32,405 nt of DNA from Phenylobacterium sp. (GTDB lineage Bacteria > Pseudomonadota > Alphaproteobacteria > Caulobacterales > Caulobacteraceae): positions 1 to 32,405 of the forward strand of contig NZ_JAUXVZ010000059.1 in NCBI RefSeq assembly GCF_030680185.1, in the 5' to 3' direction. This document shows positions 15,057-24,623 of this stretch, piece by piece; position 1 is the first letter of the stretch, and each line of letters starts with the position of its first letter. The notes under the pieces are model-generated. The model had not been told where the DNA came from and searched no databases. It saw only the letters and a program-made list of their open reading frames with translations. Position numbers and translations under genes: made by a program.

Positions 15057-17447
15057 CTAAGGCGGCGCGCCGACCAGGATCTCACGCTTGCCCGCATGAT
15101 TGGCGGGACTGACCACGCCTTCCTGCTCCATCCGCTCGATGAGCGAGGCGGCCCGGTTGTAACCGATCTGCAGCCGGCGCTGGACATAGCTGGTCGAGGC
15201 CTTGCCATCGCGGGTGACCACGGCCACGGCGCGGTCATAGAGATCGTCGCCCGAGCCGCCGCCGGCCCCTAAATCGTCGCCCCCGCCGCCATCCTCGTCA
15301 TCGCCGCCGGCGGTGACGTCCTCGACATACTGCGGCTCGCCCTGGGCGCGCAGGAACTTGGCCACCGCTTCGACCTCCTCGTCGGAGACGAAGGGGCCGT
15401 GCAGGCGGGTGATCCGCCCGCCGCCGGCCATGTAGAGCATGTCGCCCTGGCCCAGCAGCTGCTCGCCGCCCTGTTCGCCCAGGATGGTGCGGCTGTCGAT
15501 CTTCGAGGTGACCTGGAAGGAGATCCGGGTCGGGAAGTTGGCCTTGATGGTGCCGGTGATCACGTCCACCGACGGACGTTGCGTCGCCATGATCAGGTGG
15601 ATGCCGGCGGCTCGCGCCATCTGGGCCAGGCGCTGGACGGCGCCTTCCACATCCTTGCCCGCCACCAGCATCAGGTCGGCCACCTCGTCGATGACCACCA
15701 CCAGATAGGGCATGGGCTTGGGATCGATCCGCTCGCTCTCATAGACTGGCCGGCCATTGTCGTCGAAGCCGGTCTGGACGGTGCGCTCGAAGTGCTCGCC
15801 CTTGGCTGCGGCCTCCTTGGCGCGCTCGTTGTACGAGGCGACGTTACGGACGCCGATCTTCGACATCAGGCGATAGCGGTCCTCCATCTCGCGGACGGTC
15901 CATTTCAGCGCGACGATGGCCTTCTTGGGATCGGTGACGACGGGCGCCAGCAGGTGCGGGATGCCGTCATAGACCGACAGCTCCAGCATCTTCGGGTCGA
16001 TCATGATGAAGCGGCACTGCTCGGGCGCCAGCCGATAGAGGATCGACAGGATCATGGCGTTAACCCCCACTGACTTGCCCGAGCCGGTGGTGCCGGCGAT
16101 CAGCAGGTGGGGCATCTTCGACAGGTCGGCGATATAGGGCTCGCCGCCGATATTCTCCCCCAGCGCCATGGGCAGGGCGAGCGTCGAGCGCTCGTACTCC
16201 GGGCTGGCCAGCAGGTCGCGCAGATAGACGGTTTCGCGCTTCTGGTTGGGCAGTTCGATGCCGATGGCGTTACGGCCCGGCACCACGGCCACCCGGCAGG
16301 CGGCGACCGACATGGAGCGGGCGATGTCGTCGGACAGGGCCACCACGCGGGCGGACTTCACGCCCGGCGCGGGCACCAGCTCATAGAGGGTGACCACGGG
16401 GCCGGGGCGAATCTGGTCGATCTGGCCGCGCACGCCGAACTCGGCCAGCACGCCTTCCAGCAGCTGGGCGTTCTGGCGCAGGGCGCCCTCGTCGAAGGCG
16501 GCCGCCCGGGGCTTGGGCTTGGCCAGCATGGAGAGCTCAGGCAGCGAGAAGCCGTCGGGCCGGACGAAGTCGAACACCCCCTGGTTCTCGCGGGTCTCGC
16601 GGGAGGAATCCCGCGGCGGGGTCTTGGGCGCGCGGATGGCGAGCGGCGGACTCGCCCCCTCGGCCTCGACCGGGGCGGCCATCGCTGGCGCCGCGGCGGC
16701 GGCGGGCGCTGCGCCAAGGGCTTCGGCGGGGATTTCGGCGGCGCGGGCGGCGCGCCGCGCTCTGGCGGTGCGCGCCGGGGCGGGCTCGGGACGCGGCTCG
16801 ATCTCCACCTTCGGTCGCGGCGTCAGAGCCTGGGCCAGGGCCTCGCCGATCCCGGTCAGATTAAAGCGGCGGACGCCCAGGGCGAAGGCCAGGGCGAGCG
16901 CGCCGGCCACCCCGAGCAACAGGGCCGAGATGGGGCGGGAGGCGGGAATGCGGGCGAAATCCAGAAGACCTGCGAATCCCGCCAGAAGACCATGACCCCA
17001 GAAACCGCCCAGCCCCTTGGCCAGGGGCCAGACGGCCGGCGCCGGCGGCCACGACATCAGGGCCGCGAGCCCGAGCACCCCGGCCAGGCCGATCAGGGCG
17101 CGAAGACGCAGGTCGCCGCGATTGGCGTCAGGGTCCGGCGACAGGGCGCGCGACAATCCGAACATCACCATCAGCAGGGCCGCCAGGCCCGCGGTCAGGC
17201 CCAGGGACTGCATGCCGATATCGGCGATGGTCGCGCCGGGTCCGCCCAGGACATTGAGCGGCGCATGGCCGGTGGCCGCGTTCAGGCTCGGGTCGGCGGC
17301 GTTGTAGGTGGCCAGCGCCAGGGCGAGCGCCACGCCGGCGGCGGCCAGCAACCCGCCGCGCAGCCGCGCGGTCAGGGGATGGATCCAAGCCAGCCGGGCC
17401 ACGTGAAGCCCCAGCTCCACACCCGATTTTCGCGCCGCCCGCGCCAT
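15057..17447 (-). CDS. ftsK: DNA translocase FtsK/SpoIIIE
   Basis: A 796-residue protein. The N-terminus has about four membrane helices (roughly residues 30-195), then a proline/alanine-rich linker, the alpha/beta motor with Walker A GTTGSGKSVGVN (about residue 450) and Walker B LVVVIDEVADLM, and the C-terminal gamma winged helix (about 730-790, YVQRRLQIGYNRAASLIERMEQEGVVS by position) that reads KOPS-type sequences. FtsK sits at the division septum, pumps chromosome termini and activates XerCD recombination at dif. GGAGG precedes the ATG. The linker is short compared with E. coli FtsK, as is usual for alphaproteobacteria. A CtrA-like box lies 46 bp upstream of the start. Confidence 0.95.
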   Translation of the reverse strand: MARAARKSGVELGLHVARLAWIHPLTARLRGGLLAAAGVALALALATYNAADPSLNAATGHAPLNVLGGPGATIADIGMQSLGLTAGLAALLMVMFGLSRALSPDPDANRGDLRLRALIGLAGVLGLAALMSWPPAPAVWPLAKGLGGFWGHGLLAGFAGLLDFARIPASRPISALLLGVAGALALAFALGVRRFNLTGIGEALAQALTPRPKVEIEPRPEPAPARTARARRAARAAEIPAEALGAAPAAAAAPAMAAPVEAEGASPPLAIRAPKTPPRDSSRETRENQGVFDFVRPDGFSLPELSMLAKPKPRAAAFDEGALRQNAQLLEGVLAEFGVRGQIDQIRPGPVVTLYELVPAPGVKSARVVALSDDIARSMSVAACRVAVVPGRNAIGIELPNQKRETVYLRDLLASPEYERSTLALPMALGENIGGEPYIADLSKMPHLLIAGTTGSGKSVGVNAMILSILYRLAPEQCRFIMIDPKMLELSVYDGIPHLLAPVVTDPKKAIVALKWTVREMEDRYRLMSKIGVRNVASYNERAKEAAAKGEHFERTVQTGFDDNGRPVYESERIDPKPMPYLVVVIDEVADLMLVAGKDVEGAVQRLAQMARAAGIHLIMATQRPSVDVITGTIKANFPTRISFQVTSKIDSRTILGEQGGEQLLGQGDMLYMAGGGRITRLHGPFVSDEEVEAVAKFLRAQGEPQYVEDVTAGGDDEDGGGGDDLGAGGGSGDDLYDRAVAVVTRDGKASTSYVQRRLQIGYNRAASLIERMEQEGVVSPANHAGKREILVGAPP

Positions 17448-17492
17448 AAGGCCTCCAGGAAAGACAAGCGGCCCATCTATGGGTCGGGAGGG

Positions 17493-17507
17493 TTAAGAGG
17501 CGTTTAC
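17493..17507 (-). promoter_or_regulatory. CtrA-like box upstream of ftsK
   Basis: TTAA-N7-TTAC on the plus strand, which reads GTAA-N7-TTAACC on the ftsK strand, matches the CtrA consensus TTAA-N7-TTAA at 7 of 8 positions. It lies 46 bp from the ftsK ATG and about 100 bp from the divergent anchored-protein gene. CtrA control of division genes is known in Caulobacter; this site is an inference from sequence only. Confidence 0.4.
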
Positions 17508-17606
17508 CTCGCTGGACGTGGGCTGGAGATGACACGGCGGCGCAAACCACGCCGACGCCCATCAAGCCGCTTCCGCTCCAGGCCTTGCCGCACTAGGATT
17601 TGAGCC

Positions 17607-18062
17607 ATGTGGACTGTCCCCCAACCCGTTCTCCGCCTCGTGGCCCTCGCCCTGCTGGGCGTCGCCGGCATAGCCTTCGCCATGGGGGTGATCGGCGCCG
17701 AGCCCCGCGGCGGTCGCCTGCCCGGCGAGGCGCCCAGTTCGGGCGACGCGGTCGCCCCGGTGGTCGCCACCGACGCCCGGGCGCTGGACGAGAACAATCG
17801 CGATATCGCCGCGCGGGACGCCGCGATCGAGAACGAGGCGACGGAAGCCGCAGCCACCGTGGCGGCCGCCGAGCCCACCGTAGAAACGGCCGCGGCCGAC
17901 CCGCAGATCCCCGCTCTTCAGGTGCCGGACGAGCCGGTCGCCCCGCGTCCGCCGCCGGCCAAGGCCCCTGCGCCCAAGGCCCCGCCAACTCCGGCGCCCA
18001 GCGGCGACGCCATCGGCGATCTCGTGGATGGCCTGACCCCGTCCGAACTGCCGCCCTTCTAA
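17607..18062 (+). CDS. Membrane-anchored Pro/Ala-rich hypothetical protein
   Basis: A 151-residue protein with a single N-terminal hydrophobic segment (about residues 8-28, VLRLVALALLGVAGIAFAMG) and then an acidic, alanine/proline-rich, low-complexity body with no evident fold (PAKAPAPKAPPTPAPSGD near the end) and a short final conserved-looking stretch (IGDLVDGLTPSELPPF). It is probably anchored in the inner membrane with the tail in the periplasm. The function is unknown. It is divergent from ftsK, with 159 bp between starts. Its stop codon overlaps that of the DUF502 gene by four bases in a tail-to-tail arrangement. Confidence 0.7.
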   Translation: MWTVPQPVLRLVALALLGVAGIAFAMGVIGAEPRGGRLPGEAPSSGDAVAPVVATDARALDENNRDIAARDAAIENEATEAAATVAAAEPTVETAAADPQIPALQVPDEPVAPRPPPAKAPAPKAPPTPAPSGDAIGDLVDGLTPSELPPF

Positions 18063-18760
18063 GGGTTAGGCGGCGTCTCGTCTGGCGGACGGCGTCCGAT
18101 GTCGGCCAGGGGCGGACGACCGCGTTCACGATACTTGATGGCCTCAGGCGCGGTCACCCCGGCCGAGACGATGAACTGGATCGCCTCGTTCAGGGTCCAG
18201 TCGAGCCAGACCAGCCGATCCACCGGCACGATCTCCACATAGCCCGAGGTCGGATTGGGCGTGGTCGGCACATAGACGGCCGCCAACTCCTCGCCGGAAT
18301 CGGCCGCCCGGAAGATCTGGGTGACCAGGCCGACGGTCTTCATCTCCTCAGAGGGAAACTCGATGAGCACCACCTTCTGGGCCTGCTCCATGGGCGAGTG
18401 GAAGCTGGCGATCAGCTTCTGGGCCGAGGAATAGATGGTGCGCCCTACCGGGATGCGGCCGACCAGGTCATCCACCGCCTTGCCGAAGGCGCGTCCCGCC
18501 GCGCCGCGGGCCAGCACGCCGACGATGGTCAGGATCACCAGGGCGGTGAGAATCTCCAGGATGGTGGTGAACATCCCGCCCTCATCCCCGGCGCCGCCGA
18601 GGGTGGTGAGCGGCCGGATCACCAGGGCGCCCAGCAGAGCCGCCAGCTTGGCCAGCAGCCAGAGCGCCCAGACGGTCAGCGCCAGCGGCGCGAGGGTGAC
18701 CGCGCCGAGCGCCAGGGTCTGGGGCCAGCGGATCAGAAGTTGTCGGACGGCGGGGTCCAT
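18059..18760 (-). CDS. DUF502 family membrane protein
   Basis: A 233-residue protein with two membrane segments (about residues 14-45 and 62-85) and a soluble C-terminal region. Family features include the IPVGRTIYSSAQKLIASF stretch, VVLIEFPSEEMKTVGLVTQ, and VYVPTTPNPTSGYVEIVP. DUF502 proteins are widespread inner-membrane proteins of unknown role. The proline-rich tail (ADIGRRPPDETPPNP) is not conserved in general. The gene is tail-to-tail with the anchored Pro/Ala-rich gene, sharing four bases at the stops. Confidence 0.87.
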   Translation of the reverse strand: MDPAVRQLLIRWPQTLALGAVTLAPLALTVWALWLLAKLAALLGALVIRPLTTLGGAGDEGGMFTTILEILTALVILTIVGVLARGAAGRAFGKAVDDLVGRIPVGRTIYSSAQKLIASFHSPMEQAQKVVLIEFPSEEMKTVGLVTQIFRAADSGEELAAVYVPTTPNPTSGYVEIVPVDRLVWLDWTLNEAIQFIVSAGVTAPEAIKYRERGRPPLADIGRRPPDETPPNP

Positions 18761-18833
18761 CGGCGTGCGGCTCCGTCGGCTGCGTTCAAGGCCTACCTAA
18801 ACGCAGCCGCCGCTTTACGGAAACATGGCGACC

Positions 18834-19721
18834 TTATGCCGGGACGGGCGCCACCTGGTGCTGGGCGAAATGGGCCAGCATGCGGGCCCAGCCGTCCTTG
18901 GCCGCCGCGGCGTCGTAGGCCGAGCGATAGTCGGCATGGAAGCCGTGCTGGGACTCCGGATAGACGATGATCTCGCTGTCGGTCTTTCCGGCCGCGGCCA
19001 GGGCGGCGCGCATCTTTTCCACGTCGGTGAGCGGAATGCCCTGGTCCTGGCCCGCATAGAGGCCAAGCACCGGCGCCGACAGATCGGCGGCCATGTCCAC
19101 CGGCCACTGGCGCTCGTCGGCCGGGGCGTCGGCGGGGCGGGCCAGGCGGCCGTACCAGGCCACGCCGGCCTTGAAGAGGTTGAGCCGCTGGCAGGCCTGC
19201 CAGGTGATGTTGCCGCCCCAGCAGAAGCCGGTGATCGCCGCGCTGTCGGCCTGGGCGTAGTCCTGGGCCTTCAGGAAGGCCATGGCCGCCGAGAGATCGC
19301 CCATCACCTGCTCATCGGTGGCCGTCGCCACGATCTTGCGGATCTCGGCATAGTCGCTCATGCCCGAAGGATCGCCGGCCCGGGCGAAGAAGTCCGGCGC
19401 CATGGCCACATAGCCAAGCTGGGCCAGCCGGCGGCAGACGTCGCGGATGTACTCATGCACCCCGAAGATCTCGGAGACCACGATCACCACCGGATAGGGA
19501 CCTGCGCCGGCGGGCCGCGCCAGATAGGCCGGGATCTGGGTGTCGGGCGGGGAGAGCTGCACCGTCTCGGTGACCAGGCCGGCCTCCGGCGTGGTGATCG
19601 GCTCGGCCTGGGCCGACAGGGCGAAGACCGCATAGCCGCCAAGCGCTGCGACCGCGAGGCCGCGGCGCGACAGGTTAAGATCAGACGGCTTGGTCCCTTC
19701 GGGACGGGTCAGCGTGGTCAT
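18834..19721 (-). CDS. Dienelactone hydrolase family protein with Tat-type signal
   Basis: A 295-residue alpha/beta-hydrolase. The DLH-type triad is C167 (GFCWGG), D226 (YAGQDQGIP) and H259 (ESQHGFHADYR), and the conserved glutamate that activates the cysteine in this family is E84 (VVSEIFGVHEY). The N-terminus LSRRGLAVAALGGYAVFALSAQA looks like a twin-arginine signal, so the enzyme is probably exported folded to the periplasm. The family hydrolyses dienelactones and related esters, but the actual substrate is not known. The start at 19721 is chosen because the signal begins there; a longer open frame upstream is the out-of-frame shadow of alkB. It lies 70 bp downstream of alkB and may be co-transcribed. 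Confidence 0.9.
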   Translation of the reverse strand: MTTLTRPEGTKPSDLNLSRRGLAVAALGGYAVFALSAQAEPITTPEAGLVTETVQLSPPDTQIPAYLARPAGAGPYPVVIVVSEIFGVHEYIRDVCRRLAQLGYVAMAPDFFARAGDPSGMSDYAEIRKIVATATDEQVMGDLSAAMAFLKAQDYAQADSAAITGFCWGGNITWQACQRLNLFKAGVAWYGRLARPADAPADERQWPVDMAADLSAPVLGLYAGQDQGIPLTDVEKMRAALAAAGKTDSEIIVYPESQHGFHADYRSAYDAAAAKDGWARMLAHFAQHQVAPVPA

Positions 19722-19791
19722 GGGCGTCCTCGTTCTTCTGGTTGGCGCGATCCTGCGGGCAGGGCGGCATGGAGTCCAGACGCTGAGGCGG

Positions 19792-20406
19792 TCAGGCCAA
19801 GGGTCCAGCCCGTCGCAGGGTGAGGTTGATACGGCCCCCGCCCGGGACCAGACGCGAGGAGCCCGCGATGATCCGGTCGATCCCGTGATGGGCGAGACGC
19901 GCAGGTCCCGCCAGCAGGCAGACATCGCCCGAGGCCAGCCGCACCGAGGTCGTCGGGTCCCGCCGGCTGGTCCCGCCGATCCGGAAGACCGCCGTGTCGC
20001 CCAGCGACACCGACAGCACCGGCAGGCTGAAATCGGTCTCGTCGCGATCCTGGTGCAGACCCATCTTCGCTCCCTCCCGATAGAGATTGACCAGGCAGGC
20101 GTCCGGCGGAACCTCGGGATCGGCGAGTTCAGCCCAGAGGCGCAGCAGAACCTCAGGAATCTCGGGCCAGGGCTGGCCGGTCGCCGGATGGGTCGGCTGA
20201 TAGCGATAGCCGCCCGCATCGGTCATCCAGCCGAGGGGGCCGAAATTGGTCATCTCCACGCTCATGGGCTTACCGCCCGGCGTCACGGGGCGGTAGAAGG
20301 GCGCGGTCGCGGCCTTCTCCAGCACCTCATTCAGCAGGACGGCCTGCGCCGGCGCATCGAGGGCCCCGGGCGCGAGACGAAATCCGGTTTGTGAAACAGG
20401 CTGCAT
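19792..20406 (-). CDS. alkB: AlkB, Fe(II)/2-oxoglutarate-dependent DNA alkylation repair dioxygenase
   Basis: A 204-residue protein, near the usual AlkB length. Iron ligands are H118 and D120 (GLHQDRDE) with the distal H174 (ARLAHHGI), and the 2-oxoglutarate-binding arginines are R192 and R198 (GGGRINLTLRRAG). The NLYREGAKMGLHQDRDETD stretch is typical. AlkB removes methyl groups from 1-methyladenine and 3-methylcytosine by oxidation. GGAG lies 4 nt before the ATG at 20406. Its start is only 20 bp from the start of the divergent HELTH gene. No Ada gene or Ada box is visible here, so regulation may not be the classical adaptive response. Confidence 0.95.
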   Translation of the reverse strand: MQPVSQTGFRLAPGALDAPAQAVLLNEVLEKAATAPFYRPVTPGGKPMSVEMTNFGPLGWMTDAGGYRYQPTHPATGQPWPEIPEVLLRLWAELADPEVPPDACLVNLYREGAKMGLHQDRDETDFSLPVLSVSLGDTAVFRIGGTSRRDPTTSVRLASGDVCLLAGPARLAHHGIDRIIAGSSRLVPGGGRINLTLRRAGPLA

Positions 20407-20426
20407 CAGACTCCATATAGGATGAG

Positions 20427-20930
20427 ATGAACCCGCCCGCCCCCTTCCAGCGCCCCCTCTCCCTGCGCGCCCTGACCGAGGGCGAGCGCGCACTGGCCCA
20501 CGAGGTGTTCGGCGAAGGCCTGGCGGCCGAGCGTGTGCGTATCCTGGCCCTGCCGGTCTGGCCGAGAGCCTTTGCCGCGGGATCGCGGCTGATGGTCTTC
20601 CCCACCGCGGCGGCCGTAAGCGACTTCGCCCAGGCGCCCCTGGGGCTGCAGGGATTGTTCGTCCACGAACTGACCCACGTCTGGCAGGCCCAGCGGGGGG
20701 TGGGACTTCTGTGGGCCAAGCTGCGGGCCGGCGATGGCCCGGAGGCCTATGCCTACGACCTCGGTTCGGGCCACAGCTTCGGCGATCTCAATATCGAGCA
20801 GCAGGCCATGGTTGTGCAGCACGCCTTCCTGGCGAGCCGGCAGGCCCAGACCCCCTTCCCGGCCCTGGCCTATGGGGCTTTTCTGGCCAGATTTTGCGCA
20901 CCCCGCGACGATAAACCCTGGAAACTTTAG
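20427..20930 (+). CDS. HELTH-motif protein (vgr-related), possible zinc metallopeptidase
   Basis: A 167-residue protein with a zincin-like HExxH motif: H80-E81-L-T-H84 in [16 protein letters not shown] later glutamate in [14 protein letters not shown] (E124) could be the third metal ligand. No signal peptide or membrane helix is visible, so it is probably cytosolic. Similar small proteins in Caulobacter-type genomes carry the name 'vgr related protein', but nothing here shows a type VI secretion link. An AGGATGAG ribosome site overlaps the start region. It is head-to-head with alkB and its stop is 10 bp before the dnaK heat-shock promoter. Proteolytic activity is inferred from the motif only. 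Confidence 0.75.
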   Translation: MNPPAPFQRPLSLRALTEGERALAHEVFGEGLAAERVRILALPVWPRAFAAGSRLMVFPTAAAVSDFAQAPLGLQGLFVHELTHVWQAQRGVGLLWAKLRAGDGPEAYAYDLGSGHSFGDLNIEQQAMVVQHAFLASRQAQTPFPALAYGAFLARFCAPRDDKPWKL

Positions 20931-20940
20931 GGGCATTGGA

Positions 20941-20968
20941 CTTGTAGCCGCTATCAGGAGCCCCATAT
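20941..20968 (+). promoter_or_regulatory. Heat-shock (sigma32/RpoH-type) promoter of dnaK
   Basis: CTTGTAG (-35, 20941-20947) and CCCCATAT (-10, 20961-20968) are separated by 13 nt, very close to the RpoH consensus CTTGAAA-N13/14-CCCCAT. This gives a predicted transcript start near 20975 and a leader of about 130 nt before dnaK. A GACTC methylation-type site falls at 20972-20976, near the start of transcription. Confidence 0.8.
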
Positions 20969-21105
20969 CGCGACTCGACGGCGGCGCCTTCTTTGGGCTA
21001 ACCGCCCGAGACCCTTTTTCGACCGGGGGCGGTGACAAGAACGGGGGTGCTTCACTAGAAGGCCCACACGCGCCGTCCGCCAACAAGGAGCGAGCAGGAC
21101 TCGAT

Positions 21106-23007
<1,902 letters not shown>

Positions 23008-23090
23008 CGAACCGCCCCATGGCGCGGCGCCCCCTCATCGCTCACCAGGCTGTCAGGGTTGCGTCGCCGCCGGGCGATGACCAGGCCAAC

Positions 23091-23128
23091 CCCCGGTCCA
23101 GACCGCACGATCTTGCGCTGGACCGGGG
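23091..23128 (+). promoter_or_regulatory. Strong hairpin between dnaK and dnaJ
   Basis: CCCCGGTCCAG (23091-23101) pairs perfectly with CTGGACCGGGG (23118-23128); inside it CGCA pairs with TGCG around a 6-nt loop. No T-run follows, so it is not a standard terminator. It lies 83 bp after the dnaK stop and 45 bp before the dnaJ ATG. Confidence 0.75.
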
Positions 23129-23173
23129 CGATGCCCACCTCATTTTCCACATTCATTCAGATACCTGACGCGC

Positions 23174-24334
23174 ATGCGGGACTATTACGAGATCCTGGGC
23201 GTGAGCCGCGGCAGCGATGACGCCGCGCTCAAGGCCGCCTATCGCAAGCTGGCCATGGAGCACCATCCAGACCGCAATGGCGGCTGCGAGGACTCCGCGG
23301 CGCGGTTCAAGGAGATCAACGAGGCCTATTCGATCCTCTCCGACGCCCAGAAGCGCGCGGCCTATGACCGGTTCGGTCACGCCGGCGTCAATGGCGGCGG
23401 CGGAGGCGGCCCCGGCGGGGCGGGCTTCACCGATGTGCACGACATCTTCAACGAGGTGTTCGGCGACGTCTTCGGCGACATGTTCGCCCAAGGCGGCCGC
23501 GGCCGCCGCAGCGGGCCGGCCCGGGGCCAGGACCTGCGCTATGATCTTGAGATCAGCCTGGAGCAGGCCTTCGCCGGCGCCGAGGTCGAGATCGTGGTCC
23601 CGGCCGCCGTCACCTGCGAGACCTGCGAAGGCTCAGGCGCCAAGCCCGGCACCAGCCCCACGGTCTGTGGCGGATGCGGCGGCGCGGGCCGCGTGCGGGC
23701 CAGCCAGGGCTTCTTCTCGGTCGAACGCACCTGCCCCCGCTGTGGCGGTACGGGCCGGCTGATCCAGGACCCCTGCGCCACCTGTCACGGCCATGGCCAG
23801 ATCCGCAAGGACCGCACCCTGCAGGTGCGCATCCCGGCCGGCGTCGATGACGGCGCCCGCATCCGCCTGGCCGGCGAAGGCGACGCCGGGGCCCGCGGCG
23901 GCCCCCGCGGCGACCTCTACATCTTCCTGTCGGTGACCCCGCACGAGCTGTTCGAGCGCGATGGCCTCGACCTGTTGTGCACAGTGCCGGTGCCCATGGC
24001 CGTGGCCGTGCTGGGCGGCGAGATCGAAGCCCCCTGCCTGATGGGCGGCGAGAACTGCGACGGCAATTGCAAGATCCCGGTGGACGTCCCCGAGGGCGTC
24101 CAGACCGGCAAGACCCTGCGCCTCAAGGGCCGCGGCATGCCGTCCCTGCGCTCCCGCGAGCGGGGCGACCTGGTGGTGGAGATCTTCGTCGAAACCCCCA
24201 CCCGCCTCAGCCCCCGCCAGAAGGAGCTGATGGCCGAGTTCGCCGAGCTCAGCGGCGACCAGACCAACCCCAAGTCCTCCTCCTTCGTCGGCAAGGCCAA
24301 GCGCTTCTGGGAAGAGATGACCGGCGGCTGCTGA
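23174..24334 (+). CDS. dnaJ: Co-chaperone DnaJ (Hsp40, class A)
   Basis: A 386-residue class A J-protein. The J domain carries HPD at residues 31-33 (HHPDRN), then a Gly-rich and Gly/Phe region, four zinc repeats (CETCEGSG, CGGCGGAG, CPRCGGTG, CATCHGHG) and the C-terminal peptide-binding domains. It stimulates DnaK ATPase and delivers substrates. One unusual detail is an extra cysteine pair in the C-terminal domain (LMGGENCDGNCKIPVDV). The start is fixed by MRDYYEILGV; no strong ribosome site is visible, so translation may be weak or coupled to leader structure. A palindromic element with a T-run after 24504 may end its transcript. Confidence 0.97.
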   Translation: MRDYYEILGVSRGSDDAALKAAYRKLAMEHHPDRNGGCEDSAARFKEINEAYSILSDAQKRAAYDRFGHAGVNGGGGGGPGGAGFTDVHDIFNEVFGDVFGDMFAQGGRGRRSGPARGQDLRYDLEISLEQAFAGAEVEIVVPAAVTCETCEGSGAKPGTSPTVCGGCGGAGRVRASQGFFSVERTCPRCGGTGRLIQDPCATCHGHGQIRKDRTLQVRIPAGVDDGARIRLAGEGDAGARGGPRGDLYIFLSVTPHELFERDGLDLLCTVPVPMAVAVLGGEIEAPCLMGGENCDGNCKIPVDVPEGVQTGKTLRLKGRGMPSLRSRERGDLVVEIFVETPTRLSPRQKELMAEFAELSGDQTNPKSSSFVGKAKRFWEEMTGGC

Positions 24335-24415
24335 GCCTGACGGGCGTCAGGGCCATGGCAGGCTGAGCAAGCGAGGCGCGCCCGGCCTCGCGCGCCGCAG
24401 GCGCTTTCAAGAGGC

Positions 24416-24611
24416 GACACGAAGAACACAAAGGGGCGCGAAGGACACAAAGGCGTGGCCGCCTAACCCTTCGTGCCCTTGGCTGTCTTCGTGTTCTTTG
24501 TGTCCCCTTTTTAGGGCTCGCCCCCGTCGCCCTCGGACTTGATCCGAGGGCCCATGCGCGCCTGACAACGCCGGTGTTCATGGATGGTCGGGTCAAGCCC
24601 GACCATGACGG
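24416..24611. repeat. Composite palindromic repeat, copy 1
   Basis: The first half (24416-24507) is an imperfect palindrome whose ends are GACACGAAGAACACAAAG and its inverted counterpart, followed by a run of five T, so it can act as a terminator for dnaJ. The second half holds two hairpins: CCCTCGGA-CTTGA-TCCGAGGG (24530-24550) and ATGGTCGGG-TCAAG-CCCGACCAT (24584-24606), whose loop sequences are complementary to each other. It ends 12 bp past the GNAT stop codon on the minus-strand side. A near-identical copy lies at 25281-25474. Confidence 0.85.
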
Positions 24612-24623
24612 ATCATACGGATC

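Noticed and set aside
20427..20930. A type VI secretion (VgrG) link for the HELTH protein
   Set aside because: The name 'vgr-related' is a legacy label. The protein is far too short for VgrG and no type VI genes are present in the window.
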